Assembly (NCBI GenBank): GCA_002372875.1
Contig: DFJD01000072.1
Location: 1-10,949 of the forward strand
DNA: 10,949 bases
Direction: 5' to 3'
Source: Clostridiales bacterium UBA3680
Lineage (GTDB): Bacteria > Bacillota > Clostridia > Lachnospirales > CAG-274
Below the pieces are notes generated by a model. That model made no database searches, was not told the DNA's origin, and saw only the letters and a program-made list of their open reading frames with translations. Position 1 is the first letter of the stretch. Every line of letters begins with the position of its first letter. Below, piece by piece: positions 7,501-10,949 of this stretch. The translations under genes were made by a program, and so were the position numbers.

Positions 7501-9263
7501 TCGGCGCGGCAACGGGACACGATACGGGTATGTTCTTTACAAATACCTTTGACGGACAGGGACATACGGTAAGCGGTCTTTACTGCGGTTCGACCCCGTT
7601 CTTTGCGGGTATGTTCGGGTGTATAGCAAAAGGCGGCACAGTCAAAAACACGGGTGTTATAAACTCGTATTTTAAGGCAAGCAAGGGTGCGGGTGCCGTT
7701 TCGGGCGGCAACAGCAACCTTAAAGAGGGCGGCACGGTAGAAAACTGCTATTCGGTAAACAATACAATAGCCGCAACCGATAATGCTGGCGGTATAGTAG
7801 GCGGATGCTGGCAGGGCGCGAGCATCAAAAACTGCTATACATACAGCTGCAGCATAAGCGGAGCAAGCGGATATTCAATGCCCATATCGGGATATTTTGA
7901 ACAAAACGGCAAAAAAGCGACCGAGGAAAACTGCTGTTACGGCAATATTTCGGGCAGCTTTACGGATGACAGCGGTGCATCAAAACTTGCAAGTGCGGGC
8001 TTTGCATCGGGCGAGGCGGCTTATCTGCTCAATCAAGGCGATGAATATACGGCGGATGTGTGGTATCAGACACTTACAAGCGATACTTATCCCGTTTTGG
8101 ACAGCAGTCATAAAAAAGTCTATAAGGCATCGGGTGGCTACAGTAACAGCTATGTGACTACCGAAACGACTACCGAAACAACAACGACTACGACAACAAA
8201 GGCCACTACAACGACCACCACAACGACAACGACTACCACAACGACAACGACTACCACAACGACCACTACAACGACAACAAAGGCACCCACAACAACTACT
8301 ACGGAAAAGACCACGGAGGGTACGACCCAGCATACCACAAATGCAGACGGGTATTATGAGAACGGGCTTAATGATGAGGGCTATCCCCAGCCTGCCGTTT
8401 ACAGGAACGGGGCATACGAGATAAGCAATATGGGTCAGCTCTACTGGTACGCTTTCCTTATAAACGGCACCGATAACAGCGCAAAGGGCGATGCAAGGCT
8501 TACGGCGGATATAGTGGTAAACAGCGGAAAAATGTATGCGGATTCGGCCAATGTTTATCAATGGATACCTATAGGAAATGCGACAGGACACAGCGAGGGA
8601 CAGTTCTTCACTTATAATTTTGACGGACAGGGACACAGTATAAGTGGTTTGTACTGTGCGGCAAACCCGACTTATTTCTTTGGCGGCCTGTTCGGCTGTA
8701 TAGCAAACGGCGGTACGGTCAAGAATGTGAGTGTAAGAAATTCGTATTTCTATGCGTCAAAGGGTGCAGGTGCAATATCGGGCGGTAACAGTAATCTTAC
8801 AAAGGGCGGCCTGGTAGAAAACTGCTCCTCGATAAATAACATTATCTACGGCGAGAACAACGCGGGCGGTATAGTCGGCGGAAGCTGGAATGATTCAAGT
8901 ATAAAGAACTGCTTTACGGTAGGTTGTGAGATAACCTCGGGTACCGATAAAAATGACAGTAATGCACACGAGATAAGCGGGTATATTACCGAGGATATGG
9001 CTATGAGCGGCTGTAACCATGCGGGAAATACGGTCACTAGTGCGGCGGGGAATTATCTGCCGAAATACAGCGGATTAAATCCTGCAATGAATATGGGCGA
9101 TGCCGATAAAAACGGAACTGTGGATATTCTTGATTCGATATTCACACAGAAGAAAGCCTATGTTTCAAATGATCTCGGCTCGGCTTTGGCGGATCTGGAC
9201 GGTAACGGTATACTTGATAATAAAGATACGGCATTGCTGTTAAAAATGCTTTGCGCGGCATAA
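4575..9263 (+). CDS. Secreted dockerin-bearing HExxH zinc metallopeptidase (M30-like) with GLUG-type repeats
   Basis: A 1562-residue exported protein; the ATG follows AAGGAG by eight bases. The signal peptide probably ends near residue 30 (RVSA/AQT). The peptidase domain spans about 35-440: H232-E-C-Q-H236 supplies the zinc ligands and general base, and E252 in WLNEALS is the likely third ligand. This arrangement resembles hyicolysin-type M30 peptidases. An Ig-like domain follows (about 457-560, SPPTKTEYNSGDTLDLSGMK). Three GLUG/beta-solenoid blocks (about 592-885, 922-1182, 1276-1500) share FDG.GH..SGL and ENC motifs. A 61-residue Thr-rich linker (1195-1255) separates blocks two and three. 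A dockerin closes the protein (1508-1562; calcium loops DADKNGTVD and DLDGNGILD). It probably cleaves protein while docked on a scaffoldin; substrate unknown. Domain calls are from motif recognition only. Confidence 0.85.
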   Translation: MKINKTKKAVSMILSAVMLMTNIIVTRVSAAQTLYGDYVLISNTSHDYQTAQSTGNIVFDENGVLKGGPGAENNLGEALNTVNGGSEHLYTSGGGTKTSTQKKGNTTYTVGQVKDFGKSVNYECIAVGEHCFVWVDTALNYTADEKSAAGNSIVEQFDTITYPQYLEPYDFEKYISYNDYSDRISIFIRGESDSSQLSWCYSYNANVTGVYRPVLYNDKKTDFSSSFAVLAHECQHAMAESADVIYGLWLNEALSVSIMPNHEDWLYMGSKTDACGQSFINGWKYSDNVYFDYAQPYQFLRYLNIQANKGVYKNRLSGDAAAYKKFYSYFYSTDVPSNYTGTQKDIYVIEYLMSEYHKADPTVFANDDGSVWTFNDALRYFRIAQMKRDTTGRYSFGEDTEHIRSKVPYHVVYAGESGKSVDIYGTGAIMVKTVDGKFDVPANHGANIEYTAFNAVIPWADGINTISPPTKTEYNSGDTLDLSGMKIIYAKNGVTKEICSWDDVEAAGLNIYVLDPKKWQETFTKMTRNTKIGAPYFDSSGKENFIIMCSERDTIYATVYGNHWEEFYVLDSKGIYVTKGEFDTEFADNEGYYMIYTKQDLEKFLAQIKPGVPTTQNARLYADIVMTDDKVDSSYSEANWTTLTGFEGVFDGNGHSISGLCVRGNATASMFGWLVGTVKNLTIKNSSFTDTTNLTHFDGAIADHVRDGGVIENCRLESDVYVNGGHAGSIAGNVLNGKISRCSSDAVVTALSDGNAGGICAVIQYGTVENCRFGGSVSCNSRAGGIASCVNHSSGDSYIKNCYSIGSVTSGNKSAVAEVNASGSMTASVTNCYYLNGSGTDANATALSAAQFASGEAAYRLNTNGDNVWYQNIDFTPKDSYPVLEKDHGVVIQTAGGYGNSDKVVYDSNGFGSDGSYQEPEYRNNIYYIANAGQLYWYAELINRGISANAVLTNDIVVNSGKMTASSTNARAWTPIGAATGHDTGMFFTNTFDGQGHTVSGLYCGSTPFFAGMFGCIAKGGTVKNTGVINSYFKASKGAGAVSGGNSNLKEGGTVENCYSVNNTIAATDNAGGIVGGCWQGASIKNCYTYSCSISGASGYSMPISGYFEQNGKKATEENCCYGNISGSFTDDSGASKLASAGFASGEAAYLLNQGDEYTADVWYQTLTSDTYPVLDSSHKKVYKASGGYSNSYVTTETTTETTTTTTTKATTTTTTTTTTTTTTTTTTTTTTTTTKAPTTTTTEKTTEGTTQHTTNADGYYENGLNDEGYPQPAVYRNGAYEISNMGQLYWYAFLINGTDNSAKGDARLTADIVVNSGKMYADSANVYQWIPIGNATGHSEGQFFTYNFDGQGHSISGLYCAANPTYFFGGLFGCIANGGTVKNVSVRNSYFYASKGAGAISGGNSNLTKGGLVENCSSINNIIYGENNAGGIVGGSWNDSSIKNCFTVGCEITSGTDKNDSNAHEISGYITEDMAMSGCNHAGNTVTSAAGNYLPKYSGLNPAMNMGDADKNGTVDILDSIFTQKKAYVSNDLGSALADLDGNGILDNKDTALLLKMLCAA
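7338..9060 (+). repeat. Intragenic duplication: second and third GLUG blocks
   Basis: The block starting at 7338 and the one starting at 8400 encode matching series: YRN..Y.I.N.GQLYWYA, DIVVNSGKM, W.PIG.ATGH, FDGQGH..SGLYC, MFG/LFGCIA.GGTVKN, GGNSNL and NAGGIVGG. Stretches are identical at DNA level, for example GATATAGTGGTAAACAGCGG in both copies. The third block ends early and runs into the dockerin. The first block (about 6348-7225) is more diverged. Confidence 0.85.
8157..8339 (+). repeat. Poly-threonine linker, ACN codon minisatellite
   Basis: Sixty-one codons, mostly Thr, with a few Lys, Glu, Ala, Pro, Gly, Gln and His residues. There is an uninterrupted run of 25 Thr at 8205-8279. At DNA level it contains an 18-bp unit (ACC ACA ACG ACA ACG ACT), exact at 8217-8234 and 8235-8252 and partial after that. 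Such linkers are common between modules of cellulosomal proteins, are flexible, and may be O-glycosylated. Confidence 0.9.
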
Positions 9264-9264
9264 T

Positions 9265-9843
9265 GTGCAAAAGTCACTAAATGGAAGTTTGATTATGGAT
9301 AGTTCTTCCGGACTATGTCAATTAGATAATGTTATTATTTCTGATAAATTACAACTTTCAAACGGCTCTGTAATAACTACCGGAAACTGTGTGGCTGGTG
9401 CTTTAATATTTACCACATATAAATCTAACAAAAAATTAATAGTAAGCGAATATAGTGAATTAACAATAGAAGGAAATATTGAACAGTTATCTGGTGGTTC
9501 TTACCGGAGCGGATATTTATCGGAACTCATTGTTGACGGAACATTGAATGTTTCTGGTGATTATAACGGTAGTTCAGAGTATTCTTGTTTATATTTACAA
9601 GAGGAAACTTCTCGAATGAATGTAAAAGGTGATTTTACATTGAATTGTCGTGGTAATTATACTGATGGTATTATAACCATTGGCGCTAATTATAAAAGCA
9701 CCAAAGTATTTGACGGAACTATATTAAAAATAATAAACAAGGATAACCTCATATCCAATCCCGACACTCAAGAGCGTGAACTAAGGAAAGCCGGTATTTA
9801 CAAGGCTTTCAGAGGTTTGAGGGTGACGCTGACAACAAATTGA
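9265..9843 (+). pseudogene. Fragment of a beta-strand-rich surface protein, probably a relic
   Basis: A 192-codon open frame beginning two bases after the peptidase stop, in another frame. The first in-frame start is a GTG with no ribosome binding site; an ATG at 9295 has only a weak GGAAG seven bases before it. The product has no signal peptide but reads as beta-solenoid strands (KLIVSEYSELTIEGNIEQ, ELIVDGTLNVSGDY, MNVKGDFTLNC), as found inside much larger secreted proteins. The DNA is visibly more AT-rich than the peptidase gene. The last 20 or so codons run into an inverted repeat and 11-bp direct repeats, so the C-terminus is not native. Most likely an internal piece of a lost surface-protein gene, truncated at both ends; a short expressed protein cannot be excluded. 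Confidence 0.6.
9786..9810. repeat. 7-bp perfect inverted repeat (hairpin)
   Basis: GAAAGCC (9786-9792) and GGCTTTC (9804-9810) are exact reverse complements around 11 bases. There is no T-run after it, so it is not a clear terminator. It sits where the AT-rich gene fragment stops and may mark the junction of inserted DNA. Confidence 0.6.
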
Positions 9844-9851
9844 CAACAATC
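9830..9851. repeat. 11-bp tandem direct repeat resembling recombinase arm sites
   Basis: TGACAACAAAT at 9830-9840 is followed directly by TGACAACAATC at 9841-9851. Paired TGACAACA-like repeats are typical of arm-type binding sites of tyrosine recombinases in Firmicutes integrative elements. No integrase gene is in the window, so this is at best the end of an element or a scar. Confidence 0.5.
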
Positions 9852-9874
9852 TGCCAAAGAAAGGCGGAGTTTTT
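9850..9874 (+). terminator. Rho-independent terminator
   Basis: TCTGCC (9850-9855) pairs with GGCGGA (9863-9868) with one wobble and a 7-base A-rich loop, then GTTTTT. It overlaps the second 11-bp direct repeat. Confidence 0.65.
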
Positions 9875-9926
9875 CGAAGAATGTCGTGCCGGCGATCAAA
9901 ATCGGTCAGTTGAAAAAGGACCCAAG

Positions 9927-9971
9927 AGGACCACTTTCTTGAAAGAAATTTCAGGAAGGTGGTCCTTTTTT
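9927..9971 (+). terminator. Strong rho-independent terminator
   Basis: AGGACCACTTTC (9927-9938) pairs with GAAGGTGGTCCT (9955-9966), with one wobble. An inner TGAAA/TTTCA stem closes a GAAA loop, and six T follow. A second GGACC with upstream A's (9913-9922) could pair instead with GGTCCTTTTT (9961-9970), giving an alternative fold. Confidence 0.9.
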
Positions 9972-10014
9972 GCGTTGGGCATTTGTACAGAAAAGCAAAA
10001 CGAAGGAAAGACAC

Positions 10015-10081
10015 ATGGAAGATTATTATTGATCTGCTGACTGAATGGAAAGAAAAACATGCTGTGGAGGAGACAAAATGA
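10015..10081 (+). pseudogene. Frameshifted remnant of a small gene
   Basis: An ATG at 10015 has AAGGA seven bases upstream but stops after five codons. Shifting frame near 10021 opens IIIDLLTEWKEKHAVEETK, ending in TGA at 10079-10081. That stop overlaps the ATG of the next small frame in an ATGA coupling. The good ribosome binding site plus the coupling suggest a once-functional operon gene that lost a base or two. Family not recognised. Confidence 0.4.
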
Positions 10082-10158
10082 GAGTGTTAAAGAAGATAGT
10101 GCTTATAGTGAAGGAGCCTTCAAGAGGCTCTTTTACTATGTACAAAAAATGCATATAA
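10078..10158 (+). pseudogene. Truncated start of a second small gene
   Basis: GGAGGAG at 10066-10072, five bases before the ATG at 10078, is one of the strongest ribosome binding sites in the window, yet the frame codes only 26 residues. It starts MRVLKKIVLIV, like the N-terminus of small hydrophobic proteins I recall from Firmicutes integrative elements, and at about codon 9 runs into a terminator hairpin. Best read as a gene head fused by deletion to unrelated DNA; a leader peptide is the alternative. Confidence 0.4.
10104..10140 (+). terminator. Long hairpin, probable terminator
   Basis: TATAGTGAAGGAGCCT (10104-10119) pairs with AGGCTCTTTTACTATG (10125-10140) along 16 positions, with three wobbles and a 5-base loop. 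The TTTT of the right arm directly follows the GC-rich core, as in a rho-independent terminator. Confidence 0.65.
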
Positions 10159-10161
10159 ATG

Positions 10162-10190
10162 TGGATTATTTACATGAGATACGTTATAAT
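10162..10190 (+). promoter_or_regulatory. Candidate promoter for the acetyltransferase gene
   Basis: A consensus TATAAT (10185-10190) has only a weak -35 (TGGATT, 10162-10167) at 17 bases. If used, it would give a leader of more than 230 bases containing the hairpin at 10274-10307. Confidence 0.3.
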
Positions 10191-10273
10191 ATACGAGGGA
10201 TTAACTTCGGGTTCAATGTAGCTAGAGAGTTAAGGTTGATAGTATAGAAAATTATCAGAATAATTTAACGGTG

Positions 10274-10307
10274 AATTATTTGAAGACTACTTCTTTTTAA
10301 AATAATT
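10274..10307. repeat. Inverted repeat, AT-rich hairpin in the leader
   Basis: AATTATTT (10274-10281) and AAATAATT (10300-10307) are exact reverse complements. An inner GAAG/CTTC stem (10282-10285, 10290-10293) is followed by five T, so a weak terminator-like fold is possible. Confidence 0.45.
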
Positions 10308-10409
10308 GCAGTCGATTCCCGTTTGTCGGGATGATCTGTTGGCACGTTATCTCACGAATAAAACGAACTAAGCGGTATTGATGTTTGATTGACTGTTGAT
10401 GGTGAAGAT

Positions 10410-10449
10410 AAGGAGGATGATGAATTTACCGGATGGATTTGATTGTTAA
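10410..10449 (+). promoter_or_regulatory. Strong Shine-Dalgarno with overlapping mini-ORF ahead of the acetyltransferase
   Basis: AAGGAGG (10410-10416) lies 16 bases from the ATG at 10433, too far for normal initiation. Nearer ATGs at 10417 and 10420 open a nine- or ten-codon frame (MNLPDGFDC, stop at 10447-10449) that overlaps the start of the acetyltransferase gene. Translation may be coupled through this mini-ORF. Confidence 0.4.
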
Positions 10450-10891
10450 ACATTTTAATGAGCTCAGCACCACAGAGCTTTATGAGATATTGAAGACAAG
10501 GCTTGAGATATTTGTTACAGAGCAGGAGTGCATTTATCAGGATCTGGATGATAAGGATCAGGATGCGATACATGTATTTTGCTACAATGATTCCGGGAGA
10601 GTTGCAGGGTGCCTCAGGGTATTTTGGAAAGACCATGATGAAGCTTCCGGTATAGCTCAGATAGGAAGAGTTGTTACCCTGGAACATGGTAAAGGCATCG
10701 GAGGAATGATCCTTCGTGAGGGAGTAAGGGTGGCAACAGAGCAGCTAAAGGCTAAGAAGATATACCTTGAAGCTCAGGAATATGCAATTGGCTATTACGC
10801 GAAAGAGGGTTTTAAGGTAGTATCAGAGCCATTTATGGAAGATGGGATTCCTCATGTGGAGATGGAGAAACAAATTAATAAGATGAAGTAG
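10433..10891 (+). CDS. ElaA-like GNAT family N-acetyltransferase
   Basis: A 152-residue cytoplasmic protein, the normal length for ElaA-type GNAT proteins. The N-terminus has the family look (ELYEILKTRLEIFVTEQECIYQDLDDKD, residues 15-42). The core strand IGRVVT (77-82) is followed by the acetyl-CoA pyrophosphate-binding turn GKGIGG (86-91). The C-terminus ends in YAIGYYAKEGFKVVSEPFMEDGIPHVEM, where Tyr121/Tyr122 sit at the usual position of the GNAT general acid. It would transfer acetyl from acetyl-CoA to an amine; the acceptor is unknown for most of the family. The ATG at 10433 is the first in frame after a TGA at 10421, but its nearest Shine-Dalgarno is 16 bases away. No partner gene is seen, and the 58 bases after the stop hold nothing recognisable. 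Confidence 0.9.
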   Translation: MDLIVKHFNELSTTELYEILKTRLEIFVTEQECIYQDLDDKDQDAIHVFCYNDSGRVAGCLRVFWKDHDEASGIAQIGRVVTLEHGKGIGGMILREGVRVATEQLKAKKIYLEAQEYAIGYYAKEGFKVVSEPFMEDGIPHVEMEKQINKMK

Positions 10892-10949
10892 GATATGAAA
10901 TTTGATTTAAGGAAACACTGATTCATTAATCATTCGCATATTTGGCTAA

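Larger units (their letters stand above)
10141..10432. other. Intergenic AT-rich stretch before the acetyltransferase gene
   Basis: No credible coding region on either strand. It holds a TATAAT at 10185-10190, an inverted repeat at 10274-10307 and a strong Shine-Dalgarno at 10410-10416, each listed separately. A short CCCG/CGGG hairpin near 10318-10330 has no T-run. Confidence 0.6.

Noticed and set aside
7980..8636. Minus-strand Cys/Gly/Arg-rich frame and the nearby poly-Val frame (8150-8338)
   Set aside because: Both are readings of the ACN repeat on the opposite strand, not proteins.
10059..10247. 62-codon plus-strand open frame
   Set aside because: No ribosome binding site of its own, and it crosses a long terminator hairpin and two other small-gene stubs.
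10919..10932. TGATT/AATCA hairpin after the acetyltransferase
   Set aside because: Only five AT-rich pairs and no T-run; not enough to call a terminator.

Overview
The window looks like chromosomal DNA of a gut Clostridia bacterium, most likely a Ruminococcus or [Eubacterium] siraeum type (Oscillospiraceae). The grounds are two large Sec-secreted proteins ending in type I dockerins, an almost pure threonine linker, long beta-helix repeat proteins, moderate-to-low GC and strong AAGGAGG-type ribosome binding sites. No sequence search was possible, so the lineage is an inference.

Layout. (a) 1-850: an extended -10 promoter overlapping a perfect 10-bp inverted repeat, a 13-bp tandem repeat in the leader, and a cytoplasmic SGNH/GDSL hydrolase. 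(b) 866-1051: the 3' end plus terminator of a second copy of the small gene found at 4059-4373, left behind as a headless remnant. (c) 1124-1977, minus strand: a two-gene unit with a ribbon-helix-helix regulator followed by a flavoprotein carrying a compact cysteine motif. It is divergent from (d). (d) 2121-4373: a secreted beta-helix/jelly-roll/dockerin protein, an intrinsic terminator, then a 104-residue protein of unknown function. (e) 4575-9263: a 1562-residue secreted HExxH zinc metallopeptidase (M30-like) with an Ig-like domain, three GLUG-type beta-solenoid blocks, a poly-Thr linker and a C-terminal dockerin. (f) 9265-10158: a scrapyard. It holds an AT-rich beta-strand fragment with no export signal, an inverted repeat and 11-bp direct repeats resembling recombinase arm sites, several terminators, and two truncated, translationally coupled small-gene remnants. 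(g) 10433-10891: an ElaA-like GNAT acetyltransferase with an unusually distant Shine-Dalgarno.

How it fits together. The two dockerin proteins would be exported and docked onto a cohesin scaffoldin coded elsewhere. One is a predicted carbohydrate or surface binder and the other a protease with adhesive repeats, so this looks like an accessory locus for a cellulosome- or amylosome-like complex whose cargo is not simply a glycoside hydrolase. The regulator's divergent promoter and the SGNH promoter share a TGCTAT motif, which hints at joint control but is not proof. The flanks carry scars of duplication and of lost mobile DNA.
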